From an uncultured beta proteobacterium (lineage in GTDB: Bacteria; Pseudomonadota; Gammaproteobacteria; Burkholderiales; Rhodocyclaceae): a stretch of DNA of 13,807 nucleotides. A model generated the notes under the pieces. The model had not been told where the DNA came from. It worked only from the letters and a program-made list of their open reading frames with translations, and did no database searches. The DNA lies in NCBI GenBank assembly GCA_903933395.1, contig CAIZKA010000254.1, forward strand, positions 1-13,807. The letters run 5' to 3'. This document shows positions 1 to 6,091 of this stretch, piece after piece. How positions within the stretch are numbered: the first letter of the stretch is position 1; every line of letters starts with the position of its first letter. Both the position numbers and the translations under genes were made by a program.

Positions 1-2
1 AT

Positions 3-521
3 CCGATCCTGAAGTTCATGATCACCTCGCTGTCCTTCTACGGCATGTCGACCTTCGAAGGCCCGATGATGTCGATCAAGACGGTCAACGCCCTGTCGCA
101 CTACACCGACTGGACCGTCGGCCACGTGCATTCCGGCGCGCTGGGCTGGGTGGCGATGATTTCCATCGGATCGATCTACTACCTGCTGCCGCGCCTGTTT
201 GGCAAGCCCGAAATGCATTCGAAGAAACTGATCGAGGCGCACTTCTGGATCGCCACCATCGGCGTCGTGCTCTACATCGCCTCGATGTGGATTGCCGGCG
301 TGATGCAGGGTCTGATGTGGCGTGCCACGAATGTGGACGGCACGCTGACCTACTCCTTCGTCGAGTCGGTAAAGGCGACCTACCCGTTCTGGACCATCCG
401 CCTGCTGGGTGGCCTGCTGTTCCTCTCCGGCATGGTCATCATGGCATACAACATGTTCCTGACCATGGCAGGCGGCAAGGCTGTCAATGCGCCGGTACTC
501 GCACCCGCAGCGGCGCATTAA
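3..521 (+). CDS. ccoN: cbb3-type cytochrome c oxidase subunit I (CcoN), 3' part only
   Basis: This is the C-terminal part of the catalytic heme-copper subunit of the high-affinity cbb3 terminal oxidase, an inner-membrane enzyme that reduces oxygen to water and pumps protons. The reading frame is open from base 3 to a TAA at 519-521, giving about 172 residues; the full subunit is about 470-480, so the gene starts before the window. The motif VGHVHSGALGW is visible, with its two histidines at 123-125 and 129-131. In CcoN these are the axial ligands of high-spin heme b3 and low-spin heme b. The preceding STFEGP stretch carries the conserved active-site glutamate of this family. Further hydrophobic segments follow, then an alanine-rich end. 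ccoO starts 33 bases downstream, so this is the first visible gene of the ccoNOQP operon. The identification is very secure. Confidence 0.97.
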   Translation, partial: PILKFMITSLSFYGMSTFEGPMMSIKTVNALSHYTDWTVGHVHSGALGWVAMISIGSIYYLLPRLFGKPEMHSKKLIEAHFWIATIGVVLYIASMWIAGVMQGLMWRATNVDGTLTYSFVESVKATYPFWTIRLLGGLLFLSGMVIMAYNMFLTMAGGKAVNAPVLAPAAAH

Positions 522-554
522 CCGCCGATCGCACAGAATAAGGAGCCATACATC

Positions 555-1166
555 ATGTTGACGCATGACCAAATCGAACGGAACGTGGGACTGATGATCG
601 TCCTCACCATCCTCACCATCAGTGTGGGTGGTTTGCTCGAGATCGTCCCGCTGTTCTTCCAGAAGTCCACCACCACGCCGGCCAATGAACTGGTCAAGCC
701 CTATAGTCCATTGCGCCTGTCGGGACGCGACATCTACATTCGCGAAGGCTGCTACAACTGCCACTCGCAGATGATCCGTCCCTTCCGCGCCGAGACTGAA
801 CGCTACGGCCACTACTCGGTCGCCGGTGAGTTCGTCTATGACCATCCCTTCCAGTGGGGCTCCAAGCGCACCGGTCCGGATCTGGCCCGGGTTGGCGGCC
901 GCTATTCGGACCAGTGGCATCGCACTCACCTGCTGAACCCGCGTGACGTGGTCCCGGAGTCGAACATGCCCGCCTATTACTGGCTTGATCGTCCGCTCAA
1001 GGATGACGTGATCGATGCCAAGATGCGGGCGCTGCGCGCGGTCGGCGTGCCCTATACCGATGCCGAAATCGCCGGCGCGAAAAAGGCCATCGAGGGCGCA
1101 ACCGAGCTCGATGCATTGATCGCTTACCTGCAAGGCATGGGCACCGCGCTCAAGCAGACAAGGTAA
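555..1166 (+). CDS. ccoO: cbb3-type cytochrome c oxidase subunit II, membrane-anchored monoheme cytochrome c (CcoO)
   Basis: This is the 203-residue monoheme cytochrome c subunit that passes electrons from CcoP to CcoN, anchored in the membrane with its heme in the periplasm. An N-terminal transmembrane segment lies at about residues 12-35. The heme-binding motif CYNCH covers residues 66-70, and the likely methionine ligand is M138 in the SNMPAY motif. Length and order match the family. The ATG at 555 has a good Shine-Dalgarno sequence (AAGGAG, about 540-545) at normal spacing, and the protein begins MLTHDQIERNVG, as expected for CcoO. ccoQ starts 4 bases after the stop. Nothing appears broken or missing. 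Confidence 0.98.
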   Translation: MLTHDQIERNVGLMIVLTILTISVGGLLEIVPLFFQKSTTTPANELVKPYSPLRLSGRDIYIREGCYNCHSQMIRPFRAETERYGHYSVAGEFVYDHPFQWGSKRTGPDLARVGGRYSDQWHRTHLLNPRDVVPESNMPAYYWLDRPLKDDVIDAKMRALRAVGVPYTDAEIAGAKKAIEGATELDALIAYLQGMGTALKQTR

Positions 1167-1170
1167 GAAC

Positions 1171-1365
1171 GTGGACATCAACGATCTGCGCTCCCTCTTC
1201 ACGGTGCTGGCGTTAATCGCATTCATTGGCATCGTGTGGTGGGCATATTCGGACCGGCGCAAGGCGACCTACGAGGAAGCGGCGATGCTGCCGCTCGACG
1301 ATGACAGTCCCTTTGTGCCGTCCGCGCCGCAGCTTACGAAGAATCAGGAAAGGAAATCATCATGA
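1171..1365 (+). CDS. ccoQ: cbb3-type cytochrome oxidase small subunit (CcoQ/FixQ)
   Basis: This is a 64-residue single-pass membrane protein lying between ccoO and ccoP, the usual position of CcoQ. In other bacteria this subunit stabilises the cbb3 complex, particularly CcoP, and it is not catalytic. One hydrophobic segment lies at about residues 8-26, ending in WWAYSDRRK, followed by an acidic stretch (EEAAMLPLDDD) and a polar tail. This is the typical FixQ layout. The start is a GTG at 1171, 4 bases after the ccoO stop, and its Shine-Dalgarno (around AAGG) lies in the last codons of ccoO. The stop overlaps the start of ccoP in an ATGA, which suggests translational coupling. The family is poorly conserved, so position supports the call as much as sequence does. 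Confidence 0.9.
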   Translation: MDINDLRSLFTVLALIAFIGIVWWAYSDRRKATYEEAAMLPLDDDSPFVPSAPQLTKNQERKSS

Positions 1366-2312
1366 GTGATTTTGTCAGCGGCTTCTGGAATTATTATGTA
1401 ATAAGCATTGTGCTGCTCAGCGTCATTGGTTGCGGCGTGCTGCTCAAAATGCAGGATTCCGCAACGCATGTGGAAGGCGAGACCACCGGCCACATCTGGG
1501 ACGAGGATCTGCAGGAGTTCAGCAATCCGTTGCCGAGCTGGTGGCGCTGGCTGTATTACATCACCATCGTATTTTCATTGTTCTACCTGGCGATGTATCC
1601 GGGCCTCGGCACCTATCAGGGCCAGTTCGGCTGGTCGTCCGCCGGGCAGTACGACGGCGAGATGAAGAAGGCCGACGAGCAGTACGGGCCGATCTACAAG
1701 AAGTTCCAGAGCCAGGACATCATGACCGTTGCGGCCAACAGCGAAGCGAAGGAAATGGGCCAGCGCCTCTTCCTGACCTATTGCTCGCAGTGCCACGGTT
1801 CCGATGCCAAGGGCGCCCGCGGCTTCCCCAATCTGACCGACAACGACTGGCTGTTTGGCGGCACGCCGGAGCAGATCAAGGAATCCATCACCAAGGGTCG
1901 CGACGCGATGATGCCGGCCAAGGGTGTCAAGCCGGACCTGAACGGTGACCAGATCAAGGACCTCGCCAGTTACGTGCGATCCCTCTCGGGTCTGGCGACT
2001 GATTCGATCCGCGCCCAGCGTGGCAAGGAACTGTTTGTGGCGGCATGTAGCGCCTGTCATGGTCCGGACGGCAAGGGCACGGTCGGCGTGGCCCCGAACC
2101 TGTCCGACAAGGTCTGGCTCTACAGCAGTTCGGAGGATGCCATCGTCGAGACGATCACCAAGGGTCGCGTCAATCGCATGCCGGCTTTCGGTGAATTCCT
2201 CGGCGATGCCAAGGTGCACCTGCTGACGGCCTATGTCTATGGACTTGGTGGCGGCGCAAAGGTCGCTGCGGCGGCTGCCCCGACTGAAGCGGCGCCCGCG
2301 GAAAAGAAGTAA
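1362..2312 (+). CDS. ccoP: cbb3-type cytochrome c oxidase subunit III, diheme cytochrome c (CcoP)
   Basis: This is the 316-residue diheme cytochrome c subunit, the point of electron entry into the oxidase from soluble cytochromes. It has two transmembrane segments (about residues 8-29 and 62-81) joined by the loop GHIWDEDLQEFSNPLP, which is typical of CcoP. Two c-heme domains follow, with CSQCH at residues 141-145 and CSACH at 229-233. MMPAK and NRMPAF supply probable methionine ligands. The C-terminus is a short alanine/proline tail. The ATG at 1362 overlaps the ccoQ stop by 4 bases and has AAGGAAA upstream. A terminator-like hairpin follows the stop within 15 bases, so the structural part of the operon probably ends, or is attenuated, here. 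Confidence 0.98.
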   Translation: MSDFVSGFWNYYVISIVLLSVIGCGVLLKMQDSATHVEGETTGHIWDEDLQEFSNPLPSWWRWLYYITIVFSLFYLAMYPGLGTYQGQFGWSSAGQYDGEMKKADEQYGPIYKKFQSQDIMTVAANSEAKEMGQRLFLTYCSQCHGSDAKGARGFPNLTDNDWLFGGTPEQIKESITKGRDAMMPAKGVKPDLNGDQIKDLASYVRSLSGLATDSIRAQRGKELFVAACSACHGPDGKGTVGVAPNLSDKVWLYSSSEDAIVETITKGRVNRMPAFGEFLGDAKVHLLTAYVYGLGGGAKVAAAAAPTEAAPAEKK

Positions 2313-2324
2313 ACTGCACAAACT

Positions 2325-2351
2325 TCCCCGGCATCCGTGCCGGGGACTTTT
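2325..2351 (+). terminator. Hairpin with short T-run between ccoP and ccoG
   Basis: A perfect 9-base-pair GC-rich stem (TCCCCGGCA at 2325-2333 with TGCCGGGGA at 2338-2346) encloses the loop TCCG and is followed by CTTTT. The shape is that of an intrinsic terminator, but the T-run is short. It may attenuate rather than stop transcription, lowering assembly-gene expression relative to the oxidase subunits, or protect the 3' end of the ccoNOQP message. No other terminator in the window is as clear. Confidence 0.65.
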
Positions 2352-2381
2352 CGCGCAGGTCTATCAGAATATCGTAATACG

Positions 2382-3809
2382 ATGATCATGACTTCAGGCA
2401 CTCCTGTCCAGTCGCAGGAGATCAAGCCCCACTTTGTTGAGGAAAGTCTCTACGAAGTTCATCAGAAGGTGCACCCGCGTGCCGTAAGCGGCATATTTGC
2501 TACGTGGCGCTGGGCTCTGGTCTGGTTCACCCAACTGATTTATTACGGTGCCTGCTGGCTGCCGTGGAACGGGCGCCAGGCCGTGCTATTCGATCTGGTG
2601 GAACGCAAGTTCTACATCTTCGGCCTGGTCTTCTGGCCGCAGGATGTGATCTTTCTCGCCATCCTGCTGATCATTTCGGCGTATTCCCTGTTCCTGTTTA
2701 CTGCCGTCGGCGGGCGGCTGTGGTGCGGCTATGCCTGTCCACAAACGGTTTACACGGAAATATTCACCTGGATAGAGCAGAAAATCGAAGGCGAGCGCAA
2801 CGCGCGCATAAAACTCGATGCGGCGCCCATGGGCGCCCGCAAACTATGGTTGCGCACCGCCAAGTATGGATCCTGGGGGCTGCTGGCATTCTGGACGGGC
2901 TTCACTTTTGTCGGTTACTTCACGCCGATCAAGACGGTATGGGATTCCCTCTGGAGTTTCTCGCTGGGGCCCTGGGAAACCTTCTGGATGCTGTTTTATG
3001 GTTCCTTCACCTACCTGTTCGCCGGGCACATGCGCGAGCAGGTATGCAAGCACATGTGTCCGTATGCGCGATTTCAGGGCGTGATGTTCGATCCGGATAC
3101 CTTGACCATTACCTACGATACCGAGCGCGGTGATCCGCGCGGCGCGCGCAAGAAAGGAGTCGATCCGAAGGCGATCGAGAAGGGCGATTGCGTCGACTGC
3201 GGCATCTGTGTTCAGGTTTGCCCGACGGGTATCGACATCCGCGATGGACTGCAATACGAATGCATCGGTTGTGCGGCTTGCATCGACGCCTGCGACCAGG
3301 TCATGGTGAAGATGGATTATCCGAAGGGACTGATCCGCTATTCGACAGAACATGCGATCGAGGCGCACTGGGGGTGGAAGGAAATCATCGGGCATGTCGT
3401 TCGGCCGCGGGTGATCATCTATTCGGCGATCCTGGGCGCGATTTTCGTCGCCTTTGTCTGGGGAATCGCCACCAAACCCACGCTGCGTGTCGACGTGATT
3501 CGCGACCGGGCCACCCTGGCGCGTGAAGTCGAGGGCGGCCTGATCGAGAACGTGTATCGGCTCCACGTCATCAACGTTTCCGAAACCCCGCATCGCTACG
3601 CGGTCAGCGTCACCGGCTTGCCGGGGATGGACATGATCGGCGATCGCATCCTCGAAGTTCCCGCCGCAGGGTCGCGAAGTTTCAGCGTGCAGGTACGGGT
3701 GCCGCCGGAGGCGGGCAAGAAGGGCTCCAATCAGATCTTTTTCGACGTCAAATCCCTCGTCGACGAAAAGGTGGCCGTGCATGAAAAGGCCAGCTTCCTG
3801 CAACCATGA
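2382..3809 (+). CDS. ccoG: cbb3 oxidase accessory protein CcoG (FixG/RdxA), polyferredoxin-like
   Basis: This is a 475-residue inner-membrane iron-sulfur protein of the cbb3 assembly pathway. In Rhodobacter capsulatus the homologue acts as a cupric reductase that prepares copper for CcoN. Transmembrane segments lie near residues 40-60, 85-110, 165-185, 195-215 and 344-365. Membrane-proximal cysteine pairs are seen in WCGYACP (C115, C119) and CKHMCP (C222, C226). A double [4Fe-4S] ferredoxin domain has C270, C273, C276, C280 and C294, C297, C300, C304. The last 110 residues resemble the Ig-like periplasmic domain of FixG proteins. I chose the ATG at 2382, with ATG 2388 as an alternative. A GTG at 2337 would extend the frame but lies inside the hairpin. 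Neither ATG has a strong Shine-Dalgarno. The stop overlaps an out-of-frame ATG just before ccoH. Confidence 0.95.
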   Translation: MIMTSGTPVQSQEIKPHFVEESLYEVHQKVHPRAVSGIFATWRWALVWFTQLIYYGACWLPWNGRQAVLFDLVERKFYIFGLVFWPQDVIFLAILLIISAYSLFLFTAVGGRLWCGYACPQTVYTEIFTWIEQKIEGERNARIKLDAAPMGARKLWLRTAKYGSWGLLAFWTGFTFVGYFTPIKTVWDSLWSFSLGPWETFWMLFYGSFTYLFAGHMREQVCKHMCPYARFQGVMFDPDTLTITYDTERGDPRGARKKGVDPKAIEKGDCVDCGICVQVCPTGIDIRDGLQYECIGCAACIDACDQVMVKMDYPKGLIRYSTEHAIEAHWGWKEIIGHVVRPRVIIYSAILGAIFVAFVWGIATKPTLRVDVIRDRATLAREVEGGLIENVYRLHVINVSETPHRYAVSVTGLPGMDMIGDRILEVPAAGSRSFSVQVRVPPEAGKKGSNQIFFDVKSLVDEKVAVHEKASFLQP

Positions 3810-3814
3810 AGGAG
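3809..3814 (+). promoter_or_regulatory. Ribosome binding site that sets the ccoH start
   Basis: AAGGAG sits 6 bases before the ATG at 3821. The same frame has an earlier ATG at 3806 overlapping the ccoG stop, but that ATG lies directly on this ribosome binding site and has none of its own. The downstream ATG is therefore the likely start of ccoH. Confidence 0.75.
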
Positions 3815-3820
3815 CAAGAC

Positions 3821-4360
3821 ATGACCGCTGCTGCTGCCCGCCCCTGGTACCGCGAACCCTGGCCATGGATCCTGGCTGCAGGGCCGTTCATTGTGGTGGT
3901 CGCGGCTCTTTACACGGCGTGGCTGGCGGTGGTCAGCAACGACGGCCTGGTGACCGACGATTACTACCGGAAGGGCCTTTCTGCCAATCAGACCATTGCG
4001 CGCAGCGAGCAGGCGATGAAAATGGGCCTGGTTGCCGGTATCCGTGTCAGTTCGGATGTCCTGTCGGTACGTCTGCAGGCAGTCGACAAATCCTTCGTCA
4101 TGCCGCCGACACTGGTGGTGACCATTACCCATCCGACCCGCGCCGGCCTCGACCAGTCGCGTGTGTTGGTTCGCAGCGGCGATTCGTATGCGGGTGAATT
4201 CCGCCTGCCCGCCGCCGGGCATTGGCTGGTACTGCTGGAGGACGAGCGCAAGACCTGGCGTTTGATGGGGAACGTGATTCTTCCCGCCAATGGAGAAACT
4301 TTGATTGGCGGCCCGACGAAGCCTGGAACGGCGCCTGTGCCAGCTGATATCCGCAACTGA
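3821..4360 (+). CDS. ccoH: FixH family protein (CcoH), cbb3 oxidase assembly
   Basis: This protein has 179 residues from the ATG at 3821. It carries one N-terminal transmembrane segment (about residues 13-35) followed by the family's conserved NDGLVTDDYYRKGL motif and a periplasmic beta-rich domain. FixH/CcoH proteins are needed for stable assembly of cbb3 oxidase and interact with the complex in the membrane; the biochemical role is not settled. The gene directly follows ccoG, as in ccoGHIS operons. An ATG at 3806 overlapping the ccoG stop would add 5 residues (MKEQD), but the AAGGAG at 3809-3814 favours 3821. A copper ATPase gene (ccoI) and ccoS, which often come next, are absent here. Confidence 0.93.
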   Translation: MTAAAARPWYREPWPWILAAGPFIVVVAALYTAWLAVVSNDGLVTDDYYRKGLSANQTIARSEQAMKMGLVAGIRVSSDVLSVRLQAVDKSFVMPPTLVVTITHPTRAGLDQSRVLVRSGDSYAGEFRLPAAGHWLVLLEDERKTWRLMGNVILPANGETLIGGPTKPGTAPVPADIRN

Positions 4361-4387
4361 ATCGATCAACCACGGGGAGGCAGCCTC

Positions 4388-4528
4388 ATGGACGCCTGGA
4401 AACAATTGCTCGGTAGCGACCCCGGTCTGATAAGTCTGGCGACCATCGTTCCGGTCATCGTGATCGGCTTCGGCATGGCCAGGTTTTACAAAAAAATGGT
4501 GGAAGAATACGCGCGCAACGCGAAGTAG
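4388..4528 (+). CDS. Small membrane protein, DUF3149-like
   Basis: This 46-residue protein begins MDAWKQLLGSDPGLISL, has one hydrophobic segment (about residues 14-35) and ends with a basic/acidic amphipathic tail (ARFYKKMVEEYARNAK). The pattern matches the short DUF3149 family of single-pass proteins found beside cbb3 oxidase genes in betaproteobacteria. Its function is unknown to me. The ATG at 4388 has a strong Shine-Dalgarno (GGGGAGG, about 4374-4380). It lies 27 bases after ccoH and 32 bases before the next gene, so it probably belongs to the cco assembly operon. It occupies the place where ccoS or ccoI often sits. The sequence does not resemble CcoS, so I do not assign that name. Confidence 0.8.
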   Translation: MDAWKQLLGSDPGLISLATIVPVIVIGFGMARFYKKMVEEYARNAK

Positions 4529-4560
4529 GCCTTTCCGTGCAGAATGCAAAGGAGATATAG

Positions 4561-4833
4561 ATGCGGAGATTGATGTGGATCTTGTGGCCTTCGTTTCTCG
4601 TTGCCGGAGTTGCGGAAGGTGTTTTCTTCACCGTCATTGACCCGCAGGAGCTGTATCTCTTCGGGGAGGCGGTGCATTTGTCGAAGATAGCGACTTATTC
4701 GATAGGCTTTTTCGGTTTCTGGGCCGTTTGTGCCTCGTCCAGTTTCATGACGTGCTTTCTGCAGCGCAGCGCGGCCGAGGTCAACCAGGGTGTGGGCGCC
4801 CATCCTCACGCCGGCGACGGTTCGGCGAAATAG
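4561..4833 (+). CDS. Conserved small two-pass membrane protein at the end of the cco cluster
   Basis: This 90-residue protein has two predicted transmembrane segments (about residues 5-26 and 42-66) separated by a short loop (DPQELYLFGEAVHLSK), and a polar C-terminal tail. From memory, similar proteins of unknown function, starting with an MRRLxWxxWPSFLxAG-like pattern, occur beside ccoG/ccoH in betaproteobacteria; I know of no assigned role. The ATG at 4561 has an excellent Shine-Dalgarno (AAAGGAG, about 4548-4554). It is co-directional with ccoGH and the DUF3149-like gene and ends only 19 bases from the convergent hemerythrin gene. No cofactor-binding motif is evident beyond two isolated cysteines in segment two. 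A role in cbb3 assembly or stability is inferred only from position. Confidence 0.82.
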   Translation: MRRLMWILWPSFLVAGVAEGVFFTVIDPQELYLFGEAVHLSKIATYSIGFFGFWAVCASSSFMTCFLQRSAAEVNQGVGAHPHAGDGSAK

Positions 4834-4852
4834 ACGGCCGCATCCGGGCGTA

Positions 4853-5461
4853 TCAATTTCCTGACTTGGGTTCCCGGGTTCGCACCGGGCCGACGCCGAT
4901 CGGCGGCGGGGCAAGATTGACGATGCGGCTGAACAGGTCGCGACATTCGTGGTCGGCTTCAGCGTCGAAGCGCGGGTCGCCGTTTTCACTGAAGGCGGCG
5001 CCGATCTCGACCCAGTCTTCGGCGGTGAGGTGTTTCCGGGCCAAGGGGATCAGGATGCTTTCCTCGAAGGCCATGTGCCTCAGGATTTCATCGGCAAACT
5101 TTTCGACCGCAACGGAAAATGTTTCCAGACCATCGGGCATCCCGGCCTCGTAGTGGCCGAGGGCGAGTTCCAGGTCAAGCACATGCTGTGCGCCGGCGCC
5201 GTGCTGCCGTTCAAGCTCGGCGAGAACCTTGTCGGCTTCATGCGTGCGTTGGCGCAAGCGGGCGAACAGGTAGATGTTCTCCTTGGGATGATGCAACTTT
5301 TCGGGAAACTCTTCGAGATAGGAAATCATCGCCCACAGGACGCGGAAGTCCGGCCGGGTATTTTTCGTCCGGCTTTCACGAACCAGATAGCGCAGGCCAT
5401 GAGCCACCGCCGCGAGCGAACGGTGCTCGTCGTGAATGATACTCAACGCCGAGTTAAGCAT
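4853..5461 (-). CDS. Hemerythrin-like (HHE) domain protein, 202 residues
   Basis: This is a cytoplasmic four-helix protein with the hemerythrin di-iron ligand pattern: H13 in IIHDEHRSL, H57/H58 and E61 in LHHPKEN, H87, then H129 and E133 in ILRHMAFEE. Such domains bind oxygen or NO, or act in iron-sulfur repair or sensing (YtfE type). This one lacks the N-terminal cysteine region of YtfE. It also has a C-terminal extension of about 60 residues past the last ligand, ending in a proline-rich tail. The ATG (5459-5461) has no clear Shine-Dalgarno. The gene lies 24 bases downstream of uspA on the same strand, so the two probably form an operon read from the FNR-type box near 5991. The exact ligand or reaction cannot be told from sequence. 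Confidence 0.88.
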   Translation of the reverse strand: MLNSALSIIHDEHRSLAAVAHGLRYLVRESRTKNTRPDFRVLWAMISYLEEFPEKLHHPKENIYLFARLRQRTHEADKVLAELERQHGAGAQHVLDLELALGHYEAGMPDGLETFSVAVEKFADEILRHMAFEESILIPLARKHLTAEDWVEIGAAFSENGDPRFDAEADHECRDLFSRIVNLAPPPIGVGPVRTREPKSGN

Positions 5462-5485
5462 GGTTCAGGCGGAATCAGGATTCGT

Positions 5486-5929
5486 TCAGCGATAGACCAG
5501 CACCGGAATCTTCGAGTGGGTCAGCACCTTTTGCGTTTCGGAACCGAGCAGAAGGCCGCTGAAGCCTCGCCGGCCGTGCGATGCCATGAAAATCAGGTCG
5601 GCGCCTGCGGTTTCGGCGGCAGCGATGATCGCCTCATAGGGGATGTCGCTGACGGAACTAAGGGAGGCGCTGACGACACCTTCGGCTTTTGCTGCAGCTT
5701 CGTGGGCAGCAAGAATCTCCTGCGCCTGCTGCTCGGCCATTTCGGCGAATTTGTCCGGCGTAGTCGGGTCGATCAGTGCGCCTTCGCCATAGAAGGCCAC
5801 CGGATAGTCCGGCTTCGCAAAAAAGAAGGTGATCTTCGCCCCGGTTTCCCTGGCAAACGCAATCGCGCGTTTTACGGTATCGGATGAAAGCGGCGAGCCG
5901 TCGGTGGGAACGAGTATGTGCTTGAACAT
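5486..5929 (-). CDS. Universal stress protein (UspA family)
   Basis: This is a 147-residue single-domain Usp protein with the N-terminal strand and phosphate-loop region FKHILVPTDGS and the C-terminal nucleotide-binding segment ASHGRRGFSGLLLGSET followed by PVLVYR. This is the typical ATP-binding type of UspA fold. Usp proteins help cells survive growth arrest, and several in Pseudomonas are controlled by the FNR homologue Anr during anaerobic survival. The ATG at 5927-5929 is preceded on this strand by AAAGGA. A longer frame up to 5998 runs through the promoter region and is unlikely. An FNR-type box centred 62 bases upstream of the start codon supports oxygen-responsive control. The next gene on this strand is the hemerythrin-like gene. 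Confidence 0.93.
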   Translation of the reverse strand: MFKHILVPTDGSPLSSDTVKRAIAFARETGAKITFFFAKPDYPVAFYGEGALIDPTTPDKFAEMAEQQAQEILAAHEAAAKAEGVVSASLSSVSDIPYEAIIAAAETAGADLIFMASHGRRGFSGLLLGSETQKVLTHSKIPVLVYR

Positions 5930-5984
5930 GGAATGGGTCCTTTGAGTGGATGGCGCCAGCCTAGCGTACCAACGAACAGCAAGC

Positions 5985-5998
5985 TTGATCAAGGTCAA
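5985..5998. promoter_or_regulatory. FNR/ANR/DNR-type box between uspA and phaC
   Basis: TTGATCAAGGTCAA matches the FNR consensus TTGAT-N4-ATCAA at 9 of 10 defined positions. On the uspA strand a -10-like TAGGCT (complement of 5958-5963) is centred 31 bases away, the spacing of a class II FNR-activated promoter (box at about -41.5). This would give a leader of about 20 bases. On the phaC strand the box is about 100 bases from the start codon and the candidate -10 elements (around 6012-6017 and 6032-6037) fit the spacing less well. Control of uspA is therefore better supported than control of phaC. Confidence 0.75.
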
Positions 5999-6091
5999 CA
6001 GCAGACTGAACTATACCCGAGCGGCATCGGGCACAATAGCCCTGTGGCGGTGGGGGATCATGGCTTGCCGCCCGTGAAGTGGAGAATCATC

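Noticed and set aside
605..625. Short tandem repeat CTCACCATC in ccoO
   Set aside because: It encodes a repetitive hydrophobic LTILTI within the membrane anchor and is explained by the protein sequence.
2844..3866. A 340-codon open frame on the minus strand opposite ccoG
   Set aside because: ccoG has conserved iron-sulfur and membrane motifs in the other strand, and the antisense product shows no domain.
4352..4370. Possible FNR half-sites (CTGAATCGATCAA) just after ccoH
   Set aside because: The left half does not match TTGAT and the spacing is wrong; only the ATCAA half fits.
4949..5887. A 312-codon open frame on the plus strand across the hemerythrin and uspA genes
   Set aside because: It spans two separate, well-supported minus-strand genes and their junction, so it is a chance open frame.
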